This document shows, piece by piece, positions 55,001 to 64,000 of a DNA stretch of 64,000 nt. The DNA comes from Helicoverpa zea (lineage: Eukaryota > Arthropoda > Insecta > Lepidoptera > Noctuidae). The position numbers were made by a program, and so were the translations under genes. The notes under the pieces were generated by a model. The model worked only from the letters and a program-made list of their open reading frames with translations, ran no database searches and was not told the origin of the DNA. Where the stretch lies: positions 5,456,001 through 5,520,000 of the forward strand of contig NC_061473.1 in assembly GCF_022581195.2 (NCBI RefSeq). Direction: 5' to 3'. Position 1 is the stretch's first letter. The number at the start of each line of letters is the position of its first letter.

Positions 55001-56107
55001 TTCCGCACGGACGGCAATCTTTTCAACTTGGCTAGACTTAAGGCTCGTACCAAGGTTTCGCATGCACTGATCTCCGAGATAATGTATGCTGATGATCTGT
55101 GCTTTTTGGCTGAATCCCCAGATGGCCTGCAGCAGCTGATGTCCGGTTTCCATCAAGCTTGCCGTAAGTTCGGCCTAAAGATCAGTGTCAATAAGACAGA
55201 AGTGATGTCTGTAGACATTCACGGTCGTGAGTCACTGACCATAAAGCTTGGCCAGGATGTGCTGAAGCAGGTAGATAAATTTCGCTACTTGGGGAGCACT
55301 GTAACATCCAAGTGTGACCTTGATTCTGAAATTAACAGCAGGATCGGTGCTGCAGCTGCAGCATTCGGTAAGTTGCGTTCCAAGGTCTTCAGTACACGTG
55401 ACCTTAAGTTGGCCACCAAGGTTTCTGTTTATATGGCAATTGTGCTGCCAAACCTTTTATACTCTTCCGAGACGTGGTGTCTATATCGTTGCCACATACG
55501 TGCTCTAGATCGGTTCCACCTAAAATGTCTCCGTTCCATCATGAAGATCAGATGGTCTGATAGAGTACGAAATACCGAAGTCTTGCGGAGAGCCAATGTT
55601 GGTGGCATTGAGGCCTACTTAATGCGCCGGCAACTTCGGTGGTGCGGTCACGTATCGCGGATGTCGGATGAGAGAGTGGCGAAGCGCATCTTTTATTCTG
55701 AACTGGAGGAGGGCAAGCGTAAGCAGGGCGGACAACTCCTCCGGTACAAAGATGTCCTAAAGCGGCATATGAAGAGATGCAACATAGAGCCTTCACAGTG
55801 GGAGCTTTTGGCAGCACAGAGGTCAGAATGGCGCAGAGTGGTTACCAACCATGTACGGGATTTCGAGGACCAACGTAAAGTTGACCTTGACGCTAAACGC
55901 GATCGGGTAAAGGCCCGTCCACCTGCTGCTATTTCGTATCACTATCAAGACGGCAAACTCACCTGCCCTCAATGTGCTCGGACTTTCCTCGCAAAGATAG
56001 GGTACATTAGCCATCTTCGGGCGCATGAGCGCCAAAATACCAATTAGGAGTTTAAGCGGTCGCCATGGCCGAAATCGGTCGGATATATATAGTTTTTGTG
56101 TGTGTGT
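52047..56107 (+). mobile_element. Full-length single-ORF LINE between TG runs
   Basis: A GC-richer block begins after a (TG)n run (52047-52058) with a roughly 0.8 kb leader, holds one long intact open frame, and ends in a similar (TG)n run (56097-56107). The (TG)n on both sides is either a target duplication or a sign of preference for TG repeats. The clade is uncertain: APE-type, with reverse transcriptase features near RTE/L1-like elements. Confidence 0.75.
52862..56047 (+). CDS. LINE endonuclease-reverse transcriptase with C-terminal zinc finger
   Basis: From ATG 52862 to TAG 56045-56047 this is 1,061 codons; the frame is open upstream to 52751 without an ATG. The endonuclease starts at once (TFGAWNVRTLLD) and shows ALSETHLADEG, LLGDFNARVG and WSDHRLIVTKLR. 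The reverse transcriptase has AAGIDLIPGE, YRGISLLSAPGKVF, FVDLEKAFDSVP, GVKQGCVLAPTLF and the catalytic YADD at 55085-55096. The C-terminus ends in a C2H2 finger, CPQCARTFLAKIGYISHLRAH. Proteins of this plan are often mis-annotated as 'craniofacial development protein 2-like'. No frameshift or stop, so it looks recently mobile. It lies between the two CEBPG copies. Confidence 0.88.
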   Translation: MTFGAWNVRTLLDRDGNACPERKTAIVARELHRYNVDVAALSETHLADEGEMVEAGGGYTFFWKGTAASETRRSGVGFAIKNHLAKRLSECPVHISDRVTTLRLHLDKDNYLNVISVYAPTLDKSDDIKDKFYEEVSLCLDRINAREQVLLLGDFNARVGRDYEAWPGVLGRHGVGNMNSNGQLLLSLCAQYGLAITNTMFRLAAKYKTTWMHPRSKHWHLIDYAIVRQRDYSQVQITRAMRGAHCWSDHRLIVTKLRIRLLRPRRSQIRKLAYLNVEKLKDREAREKYADSLSRKLSSATEVDNVDVAWGTLASHILETASTALGNKCCRNEDWFDENDEVLRAALDKHRDLLRQHTRRRGSVADVKASDQEVCKLSRQIKDKWWRDKACHMQWLNDTNQLGEFYSEVRKLIGTSYHTKVPLRSLDGRHLLTSREDVLKRWAEHFNTLLNVDRSADLQSISLMPQLSSAIELDEPLLRDEVISAIRQQQNNRAAGIDLIPGELIKYGGEELHTSIWRFFERMWEEERVPDTFKVSRICALYKNKGNRSDCNSYRGISLLSAPGKVFARILLNRLKALSEKILPETQFGFRPDRGTCEAIFAVRQVQEKSREQGRQLYLCFVDLEKAFDSVPREALWVVLGRLGCTEKFVRLLRLLHDDMQCCVAVDGEQTEFFPVTCGVKQGCVLAPTLFALYFAVVVREVLQAIPQGVRIRFRTDGNLFNLARLKARTKVSHALISEIMYADDLCFLAESPDGLQQLMSGFHQACRKFGLKISVNKTEVMSVDIHGRESLTIKLGQDVLKQVDKFRYLGSTVTSKCDLDSEINSRIGAAAAAFGKLRSKVFSTRDLKLATKVSVYMAIVLPNLLYSSETWCLYRCHIRALDRFHLKCLRSIMKIRWSDRVRNTEVLRRANVGGIEAYLMRRQLRWCGHVSRMSDERVAKRIFYSELEEGKRKQGGQLLRYKDVLKRHMKRCNIEPSQWELLAAQRSEWRRVVTNHVRDFEDQRKVDLDAKRDRVKARPPAAISYHYQDGKLTCPQCARTFLAKIGYISHLRAHERQNTN

Positions 56108-56327
56108 ATACTACATTATAGAGCTCAACTATTGAAGTGATTTTGGTACGTATTAAATCTGCGTAAGCGCAGCAAAGCGTAAATTAATGATATTCAACAA
56201 CAATGTTGCATCATAATTTCATGGAAACTGTTCAACTTACTGAAGGCTCTTTATTATTTCCAGGGCGGTTTAAAAGAGGAAAATAGGTCTCTGTGAATAA
56301 ATCACAGCGGTTTTTGTAAGAATTTTG

Positions 56328-57045
56328 ATGACACAATACAATTTCGAAGATTTTTTGGATATGCCTCCTGTAAAGCGCGGAAGACGAGGTGCCAGCGACG
56401 TCGATGAGGGTGACGAGGAGTATAGACGGAAGAGGGAGAGGAATAATGAGGTAAATAGTCGAAAATCTACAGAACCTCTTTTCTATGAGGATACATTTTG
56501 TTTCATAAAAGTTGCTCCTTCAACTTCCAAAAACATTGTGCCACATATCTTGTAACAGTCATGCAATTTTTTGTAATATTGTTAGCTTTGAATAAAATTA
56601 TTGTTTACTTAAATATTAGTTCTGATATACAGTTTTGTCTATTCACTTAGTGAGAATCAACCAGTTGTTCCTGTGTGTTTCACCCACATTCTGAGAAAAC
56701 TACTTCCCGCTTGCTAATTGTCCTTTTCCAGGCAGCTAGTAGTTTTTGAATTAAAGTCAGGTCACCTTTATAATATTATAATAAGGATTTTATTAAATAA
56801 TATAATTTTTCATTCAGGCAGTCAAAAAGAGCCGAGTAAAGTCCAAACAGCAAACACAGGACACATTTACACGTGTCAAACGGCTGAAGGAAGAAAACCA
56901 GGAGTTGGAGGACACCACAAAAAGGCTGACCAAGGAGTTGGAACTCTTGAAGGAACTCTTTATTGCCACAGCCGCTAACAAGAGTAACCCAAAATTTGAA
57001 GGAATGGATCTCGAAGCACTTTTAGCGGATACACCTGATAAGTAA
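56328..57045 (+). CDS. CEBPG: C/EBP-gamma-like bZIP factor, copy 2 (116 aa)
   Basis: Exons 56328-56450 and 56818-57045 join at the same position and phase as copy 1 (RNNE|AVKKS), and the first exons have identical length. The protein has KRGRRGASDVDEGDEEYRRK, the basic region RRKRERNNEAVKKSRVKSK, zipper leucines in LKEENQELEDTTKRLTKEL, and a KFEGMDLEALLADTPDK end. Compared with copy 1 it differs at the N-terminus, in one basic-region residue (V for F) and across the zipper's outer faces, so dimer choice may differ. Its intron is much shorter (367 against 1,414 bp). Both copies look functional. Confidence 0.88.
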
Positions 57046-58240
57046 TAGGTATTCTATATTCAACTTGATAGAAGAAATGTGTTTGCCAGCGGTTTTTCTT
57101 TTTGTCAAGTTGCTAGTTGTTAGCGGGTATTTTAATTGTTTAATGTTTTTGTTGTAACTATGTCTAATTAGCATTTCTGTCTCCTGTAATAATGCATTCT
57201 TGTATAGGAATGCACAATTTTGTCAGACTGATATTATCAATAGATGTTGTCATTATTATTTTCTCTCTCGTAAATTTCACATAGTATGATTAATGGATTC
57301 TGAGTAACGTTCCAAGCTACCTTTTCGGGGAAAACTGTAGTATAGTTATCGGCACGGATATTGAGACTGACCTTCACCTTCAGAAGTGATTTTTTGGTTT
57401 ATTGCCTTATGTGTACAGTGCGCGAAGCGATCCCCACTCTTCCGCCGAGAGCTCAATATCCGTGCCGATAACTATAATTGGTATTATAAAGTTTAGGAGC
57501 AAGCCAGAATTTACACACTGTTTAATGTTGTTACTGTAGTTGCAAGAAACTATTTAATGCCATAAGTTTTAGTTTGTAAGTTACTGTTTAAGTAGAGATA
57601 TGAACAAACAGTAAGGTCTTCATTGTAAAGTTCAATTATTCAGTATATATGATAGGTAATGATAAAGTTTAATTATATTAATTTTGTTTCATGTTTTTCG
57701 TAATATTTTGAATGATATTTAAACTCGTAACAACATACAGGGATGTATGCACTTTATTGAAAATTTTCTTATGATCTGTGATATAGTCTAGTTCATATTG
57801 AATTGTATTCTTATGACGTGAGAAATTATTAGCTGAAAGCTATTTTTTATTCATTTTTACTTTGATTATGTAATCACATAGGGTGTTACAGAAAAGTTAA
57901 ACAGATGTTTGACACATGTTTAAGAAAGTTCTGAATGGAAGTTTTCTGTTTAACTTTTTTGCAACAACACTGATTAATGAAAAGGAAGCAATAAATAATG
58001 TAAATCAATAAAATTTATTATGGAAAAATATTATCTTACTATCTACATTATTTTTGTTTCGTTTTATTGACATGCATATTGAGTCAGTCTATGATTTTGA
58101 AATTCATTGATTATTCTTCATATTGTCTACGCAATCATGAACATAATGTTTGAAGTAACTCAAAATAGGCATGTCATTAAAACATTACAAATTCATAAAC
58201 AATAATGTTTCTCACTGTTATAATGTAATTTATCAATCTA
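57046..58240 (+). other. CEBPG copy 2 3' region
   Basis: Non-coding and AT-rich. AATAAA signals near 57990 and 58008 are plausible ends. The complementary signal for the minus-strand Vps15 gene also occurs near 58014 and 58549, so the two genes converge and may overlap at their 3' ends. Confidence 0.4.
57341..57476. mobile_element. 136-bp MITE
   Basis: Perfect 25-bp inverted ends beginning TATAGTTATCGGCACGGATA (57341-57365 and 57452-57476). It is probably transcribed within the 3' region of CEBPG copy 2. TATA at both ends may be the target duplication. Confidence 0.8.
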
Positions 58241-58868
58241 AGAATTAAAATAATAAAATTTAAAATAAACTTGATATATAATAATATTCAGTCGTTGTCA
58301 TTTATAATAACTACCTTGACTGCAATATATAATATATATAATAAATAATAATGAACCTCAGCTTTAATATTACACAAATTGATACTTTTCTAATCTTGAA
58401 GATGATCACAGATAAAAAATTGTAAGGAACAAATAAAAATAACGAAATAAAACATTTGTCTAACTTTTACAATTTGAAAACAATTTTTTGATGTAGGTAT
58501 AGTAAACATGGAATTATGCATTCAAACAATAACATACAAAATAGCATTTATTCTGAAAATCATTGAACTATGAAGCCAAATACAGATTTGATGAAAAATT
58601 ACTGTATAAAGCGTCGCCTGCGCGTGATTATAAAATAGTACTACAAAGCTCATTGTAGGTGGCGCCACTCATATTGACGTTATTAAAAGTCCGTATATTT
58701 GTACAGGTAACACGTCAACCTACAACAATGAGTCAAATTCCTTCAATAAATTTTCAACCTTATCACAATAGTGGAAGATTAATATTAGATTGGTAAAAAT
58801 CGACAGATTCGGATAGGTTCACCTGCTAGCATCTGTACTTACTACAGCTCACCTTTTACACATTAACA

Positions 58869-59051
58869 GCCAGTTTCTTCATCAAAAGTAAAAGCCAAAG
58901 TAAAAGTCAAAGTAATGTCTAAAGTAAAAGTAACGGTCAAATTCATTTTTTCTATTAGTTTTGCTGTCACTTTAGCGTTGAAAAAACGAATTTGACAGTT
59001 ACTTTTACTTTAGACATTACTTTGACTTTTACTTTTGATGAAGAAACTGGC
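58869..59051. repeat. Fold-back repeat built of AAAGTA units
   Basis: The left arm (58869-58944) and right arm (58988-59051) are complementary except for a 12-bp extra unit in the left arm. Both consist largely of repeated 'aaagtaaaagt' and are bounded by 'gccagtttcttcatc'. It lies in the probable 3' untranslated region of Vps15. Confidence 0.75.
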
Positions 59052-59232
59052 CGTAAATATTATTTTTTCACATCAAAACAACAGAACTTAAACATTTCAT
59101 ATAGCTGATACAAAAGAGAGCTGAATAGGTCCAAACTCCAGTAAAATCACTGTGAAAAACACAGTAACTCAGGCCATATATCAACCTTGCACATTTCAGC
59201 AATTTATAAGTCCCAAATATTATTATTTTTTC

Positions 59233-62200
59233 CTATTTCCAGACATTAATAACCCCATCTGCAGCAGCACTGACAAGATAAGGCTTGCTACCTTCTACCA
59301 TAGTCAAGTCGGTAATAGGCGCGGTATGGTAGAATGACCTGGACTCTACGCTGCGGTATATGTTGTCTTCTATGAGTGAGGATGGTGCTGAAGGGTTCTG
59401 CTTGCAGCATTCCTGGATGACGGTCGTGCCGTCTATTATGCGGCTCCTGGGAAGAAAGGATTAATTTATGTAATGGTACATTTTAGTATATTAAAGGCCA
59501 ATTTTTTCAATCGCCACATAACTTTTGTCTGAAGAACAGGGTTGAAGTTTTGTATTGAAAATACATATGTCGCTACATTTATCCCTCAAATAGAAGTTAT
59601 CATGAATATCGGTTCGAATCTCCTAACTGCTTTGAAGGGCAACTTTGGATTCATTTTAATAAAAGACTTTTGACCTGGTAACTTTAAGGGATTAATAATA
59701 ATAATTTATTTCAGACTAGTTGTGCAATTACTGCAATGACATATTTTACCGACAAAAAATGAGGAAAAAAGAGATCAAGATTCCTGAAAAAATCTTAACC
59801 ATGTTTCTTGCCATAGAACCATCTATACATATAATAAATCTGTAAAAAAACTGTGTCTGTACATTGAATATATTAAAAAAATAATCATTGGGTGGGGTTT
59901 AGAAACAGTAATGGAGCACAAATCCAAAAAAAAAATTCTGTCTGTATGTCTGTTTGTTTGTACACGCTAATCTTCCGAACTACTGAACGGATTTCAATGA
60001 ATTTTTCTTTGTTGTATCAGTATTAAGCCTGGTCAACATATAGGCTATAATTTATCTTCGAAACTTGAAGACCTGATGCAGAACACCAACAGACCAACAA
60101 AACTATAAGAGATACAAAAATGGTGTCATGGCAAAAATTGTTTCATGTGATGAGCATTTTCAGCTGAGATAATAAATTTGAAGATCTGGAACACCTGATG
60201 TGGAACCCCAAGAGCCCAGCTTCTCTGTACCATATACAGGTATGCCGTTTTAGGAAAAGTTGTTCAATTTGATAAGCACTTTCTATTGACTTATACAAAT
60301 TGAAGATCTAAAACACCTGATGTGGAACTCCAGGGGCCCAGCTAGACTATAGCATATAGAGGTATGACGTTTTAGCAAAAGTTGTTCAATCTGATAAGCA
60401 CTCTCTGTTGACTTATAAAAATTGAAGATGTAAAACACCTGATGTGGAAACCCAGGAGCCCAGCTAGACTATAGCTTATAAAGATATGACGTTTTAGCAA
60501 AAGTGGTTCAATCTGATAAGCACTCTCTATTTTGACGTATAAACATCGAAGATCTGAAACACCTGATGTGGAACTTTAAGAGCAATTGAAATGTATAGAA
60601 ATGAATGTTATGAAATAGGTATGGTGAATCAAAAAAAAGTAATTAGTCCGTCTTTTAGATAACCCTAAAATAATGGACACGTATTTTTTTCTTTTCTCCT
60701 TCTCACAAACAAATAATAACAAAGATATAACACGCTTGAATTTTGTGTTAAGTCACTGCTTAGTACAAATTTTACATACCTAGACGTGGCGTCACGAGCC
60801 CCCACTCTCCGAATTTTTTGCGTTATATATATCTCATTATTATTTTGTATGTCTCTTCCAGACCTCGGGACTACAGAGTTCCGAATTTTTGGGAGGCAAA
60901 CGTGAGGCCAAAGCCAACACGCTGAAGCCCTTTTGAGACAACTTTAATGAAATGGTGACACAAAACCGACAATTATCCCTTTATACACTATAGAAATGAA
61001 CCCAAGGACAATCCCCGGTGAACGTCGTTAAAAAAAAGACAATCTGTGCTATACCATTGCTAACTGTGGATGAATACTACTTGGGCTATTGTGATGGGAG
61101 GCTAATGGACTAGGAATGGGGAAACTACGGGAACTATGGCTCCTGCCGATGACAATGTATTAGATACATGTAAAAATGGCAGGTGGAGACTCGCCAGCTC
61201 ACTTACTGGGCCCCCGGGAATCTGTCACTGAATAGCAACAAAAGGGCAACAGGGACATGAGCGGCTGAAGTGTGAGGATACCTCGGCGGATTTTAAACGC
61301 AGATTACGCGCTCCCTGTGGGTCACTTACCACGAGGCACCTATCCTCCGAGCAGGGCTACTAACCCTGCTCAAGCGACTCCACTCTGGATGGTCAAGCCA
61401 AGCCAGAGGCGTGAGACCTACCCCCGTCATGGTTCACTCCGACCGGCCGGAGATGGGGGACAGTATACTCTCCCTGGAGAACTCAGTATATATGCCCCGC
61501 GGGGTCGCTACTCCCCCTCATCAGCCTCAGATATCCTGCAATGCTTGTATCTCATTATTATTGTCGTTATTATCTCAATAGCCTTTGTCCCAATTATGTT
61601 AGGGTCGACTTCCAGTCACGATGCAACTGATTACCAGTGTTTTAAAAGGAGCGACTGCCTATTTGACCTCCACAACCCGGTTAACCGCTCAACCCCCAAC
61701 ACCCCTCGGTAAAACTGGTCAGACTTACTGGGTTCTGACTACCCATAACGACTGCCAAGAATGTTCAATGACAGCCGGAACCTACAGATTAACATCCCCT
61801 CCAAATAACGGTCATTGGTATCCAAAATATACGTAGAAAGTACATACGAACTTAGAAAAGTTGCATTGGCAGGTACTTGCCAGACCTGGAATTAAAGACG
61901 CACGCTCATACTTGAGAGATTGGTTCTATACCCACTAAACCACCACGACTTCCACTAAGTCATCACGACTTTGTCATCTCAGTAACATTTAATGTTTTTT
62001 TACGTAATAATACGTGTAATATTTTTGCCACACACAACTTAAATGCGGACTAATTAGAATCACTACTTTTATCCCTATGGTCACGTCTATTGCGGTTCAG
62101 TTCTCAGCGTTTTGTTTAGTCTGCTGTGCTTTTGCCGTTAAAGTACAAAAATTAAATATATGGAACATTTCTAATGGCTATGCGTATTCCGTTGTTTTCA

Positions 62201-63467
62201 AGGCAACGGGCCCTTAAAATTCAATATCAGACGATTCAGATCTTTGATTTTGCTGACCCCGTAGTCGCTGGCATAAGGGACAGGATCCGCGTACGAAGTC
62301 GCGGGCAGAAGCTAGTTATCAATAATAATCTTACATCCACATAAACGTACCTGTATTTAACAGCATTAGGCGAGTTCCTCAGCGAATCATTGTGTGCATG
62401 TAACAGCACATACGAATCCTCAGGGTGCTCCAAGTCCCAGTACCGCAGCCGAAGGTCGGAGCCCCCTGTCACTACGAACCTGTTGCCCTCGCGAGCGCCG
62501 CAGTATATCGCGCTTATGTAGTGGGAAGCCTATAGGAGGAAAATGAGGGATCGTAAGTAAATTAATCAGTGTTTTTTTTTACACACTACATAAGCTCGAT
62601 GAACAAAATAGTTCATCGAGCTTATGTTATGGACGCCTGTAGGGGGGTAAATAAGGGATAGTAATTAATCAGGTGTTTAACAAAAATACGCTTCTGATCT
62701 TGAAGGCCAAATATATAATGCCAAGGTCGCCAAGAAGCACTGGATGCGGGTTGCTGAAGATCGAGCAACGTGGCGACCCTTGGGGGAAGCCTGTGTTAAG
62801 CAAGTGGGATCGTGAGCCCCCCCGCACACTAGACAGCCAGCCTGCAGCAGCCAGTAAAACATATGACACAGGCCGTAGGACAGGTAGGCGGTACAGTTAT
62901 TTCCTTTTATCTCAATCCATCCAAAGGTTGTCTGTAAGAGATCGCTTTTAGCGATAAGACCGCTCATTGTGTCACCGACTTTAAAATCTTTAGGTTAGTT
63001 TTTTGTTGTTGTTTTTAATTGGTGTACATAATAAAGAGTATATCATCTATCTATCTATCTATATGACGTTGTATTGGAGCCTGCGCACTAGGCAGCCAAT
63101 AAAACGCGCCTGATTGCACGGCAGCTGCCCGCGGTCTGAGCGGGCTGCCGTCAGTGTCTGCGCACTAGTTGTAGCAGCCAGACGTATTCCCGGGGTCCGA
63201 ACTTTGATAAGATGACTTTTGAAACAGATAAATTTATTCTGGCTTCTGAATTTGCTGCTGACTGGTTGCGCAGCGCGGGGGTCTAAAAATTTAAGGGCTG
63301 GTGATGATTTTGGGGATATAATATAGATACCGCCGGCGTGTAGTGCAGCGGCTGCAGCGCGTTGGTGCTGGGCCACAGCGCGTGCGTCCTCTGCGTGGAC
63401 TCCAGGCTCCACGCCGCCGCGTCGCGCCCGCCCGCCGCCCACACGCACCCGCTGTTCCCACTGCCTA
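59233..63467 (-). CDS. Vps15: Vps15 (PIK3R4), last three exons
   Basis: Exons read 63467-63331, 62529-62351 and 59446-59233 with consistent phases, giving the last 175 or so residues. They form the end of a WD40 propeller: GSGNSGCVWAAGGRDAAAWS, then FVVTGGSDLRLRYWDLEHPE, then RIIDGTTVIQE and finally LVSAAADGVINVWK followed by the stop, ending exactly as known Vps15 proteins do. Vps15 is the pseudokinase scaffold of the Vps34 PI3-kinase complexes in autophagy and endosomal sorting. The kinase-like and HEAT parts must lie to the right; sequence after 63470 is repeat. Introns contain a satellite and several retroelements. Converges on CEBPG copy 2. Confidence 0.88.
60060..60620 (+). repeat. 122-bp tandem repeat, about five units
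   Basis: The phrase 'gaagatctgaaacacctgat' recurs at 60067, 60180, 60302, 60424 and 60548, a period of 113-124 bp, with internal 'gttttagcaaaagttgttca' and 'gataagcactctct'. It lies in the last intron of Vps15 and directly follows a Lep1-like stretch (59935-60060). Confidence 0.85.
60845..61547 (-). mobile_element. Single copy of the 0.7 kb retroposed unit
   Basis: An inverted, diverged copy of the unit arrayed at 4296-7611, complete at both ends. It is flanked by TATCTCATTATTATT at 60830-60844 and 61548-61562. The 15-bp duplication and (ATT)n tail show insertion by target-primed reverse transcription. It lies in the last Vps15 intron. Confidence 0.88.
61565..61815 (-). mobile_element. SINE family A, near full length, inverted
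   Basis: The complement of SINE A from 'tgtcccaattatgttagggt' to 'gacagccggaacctacag'. It inserted directly beside the 0.7 kb unit. Diverged, with no clear target duplication. Confidence 0.75.
62526..62680. repeat. Duplicated splice-acceptor region with 17-bp hairpin
   Basis: Segment 62526-62576 is repeated with changes at 62633-62680 (shared 'aatgagggat.gtaa' and 'aattaatcag'). Between them lies a perfect palindrome with 17-bp arms (62588-62604 and 62611-62627). The first segment holds the acceptor of the penultimate Vps15 exon on the minus strand; the second carries a similar CTACAG. Confidence 0.6.
62680..63062 (+). mobile_element. LINE 3' fragment with (ATCT)n tail
   Basis: A frame here reads AKVAKKHWMRVAEDRATWRP followed by LGEA, the typical C-terminus of RTE-type LINE polyproteins. 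It is followed by a short 3' region and 'tatctatctatctata'. Severely 5'-truncated, in a Vps15 intron. Confidence 0.65.
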
Positions 63468-63509
63468 CTATACGCCGCACTCGTTCCGCTATAACGAGTG
63501 TTTAGATGT

Positions 63510-63635
63510 TAACAACTCCCCGCACATGGATAAAAAGTAGCCTATAATTTAGGCTGATATATAAGCTATAATACTGCCAAGTTTGAACAAAATCGATCAA
63601 GTAGTTTTTGCGTGAAAGAGCTTCAAACATCAACA
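63510..63635 (+). repeat. Lep1-like fragment
   Basis: Contains 'aaaaagtagcctataattta' and 'atcgatcaagtagtttttgc', phrases of the repeat class seen at 15412 and 43656. It joins the LINE fragment to its right. Confidence 0.45.
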
Positions 63636-63639
63636 TTGT

Positions 63640-64000
63640 ATGAGAAATGCTTCTCATATTAGCCCTGCTCAATGCATAAGTGACATCGAAATAAATGCTG
63701 ACACGGTGCTGAAGCTTCTCAAGTCATTAGATCTTAACAAGGGAGCGGGTCCCGACAACATACCACCGACATTTATAGTAAGGTGTGCTGATAGTTTGGT
63801 GGTACCACTTACTGCCATTTTTGTGCGTTCAGTTAGTGAAGGTATCGTGCCCAACATATGGAAACGAGCATTTATAACTCCAGTGCACAAGAGTGGTAGT
63901 AAGGGGGACATTACCAATTATCGCCCAATATCAAAATTATGTCTGTTCGGTAAGATACTAGAGCGCCTTATATATGCCCAAGTCTATAGCACTTTTTCCT
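63640..64000 (+). pseudogene. LINE reverse transcriptase fragment, cut by window edge
   Basis: The frame open from 63640 to the edge reads SDIEINADTVLKLLKSLDLN, GAGPDNIPPTFIV, IVPNIWKRAFITPVHKSG and NYRPISKLCLFGKILERL, the N-terminal fingers of a Jockey/CR1-type reverse transcriptase. The endonuclease is missing on the left, so it is truncated or interrupted there. Whether it is intact to the right cannot be seen. Confidence 0.75.

Noticed and set aside
53225..55817. Minus-strand frames opposite the LINE
   Set aside because: Shadows of the intact LINE ORF at 52862-56047.
61272..61712. 146-residue plus-strand frame
   Set aside because: It is formed by inverted copies of the 0.7 kb unit and SINE A, which are non-coding elsewhere.

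Overview
The window is animal nuclear DNA, most likely from a moth or butterfly (Lepidoptera). Three things support this: compact GT-AG introns in host genes, an AT-rich background, and a dense load of repeats typical of lepidopteran genomes (tRNA-derived and other SINEs, Lep1-like repeats, Jockey and RTE-type LINEs, and hAT, Harbinger and MITE elements). No bacterial or viral genes are seen.

Layout. Positions 1-20,400 are gene-poor and hold mostly repeats: a five-unit array of a 0.7 kb retroposed element (4.3-7.6 kb), a 1.2 kb hAT remnant with an 8-bp target duplication (10.07-11.26 kb), and a 962-bp element with inverted ends that carries two head-in first exons, one encoding a THAP domain (15.8-16.75 kb). 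From 20,485 to about 32,600 lies a complete host gene on the + strand, a FAM110 homologue whose 16 coding exons join in frame into 836 codons. Inside it an exon has been duplicated and the copy is split by a SINE. From 33,000 to 44,200 there are only repeats: a long hairpin, a minisatellite, and a fold-back MITE split by a full-length Jockey LINE that is itself interrupted by a LINE fragment. From 44,264 to 57,045 lies a tandem pair of C/EBP-gamma-like bZIP genes. A complete Harbinger element sits just upstream of copy 1, and an intact single-ORF LINE lies between the copies. The Harbinger transposase gene and its MADF partner gene are interlocked: each has a coding exon inside an intron of the other. 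From 59,233 to the right edge, the last three exons of Vps15 (PIK3R4), the regulatory subunit of the class III PI3-kinase, run on the minus strand. Its introns contain a tandem satellite and further retroelements. The window closes in a LINE reverse transcriptase fragment.

The host genes do unrelated cellular jobs: FAM110 in centrosome/spindle biology, C/EBP-gamma in stress-response transcription, Vps15 in autophagy and endosomal traffic. The main interest is how transposons have remodelled them: promoter displacement at CEBPG copy 1, exon duplication in FAM110, a duplicated splice-acceptor region in Vps15, and the gene architecture of the DNA transposons. Gene models were built by hand from splice signals and frame continuity, without transcripts or database searches.
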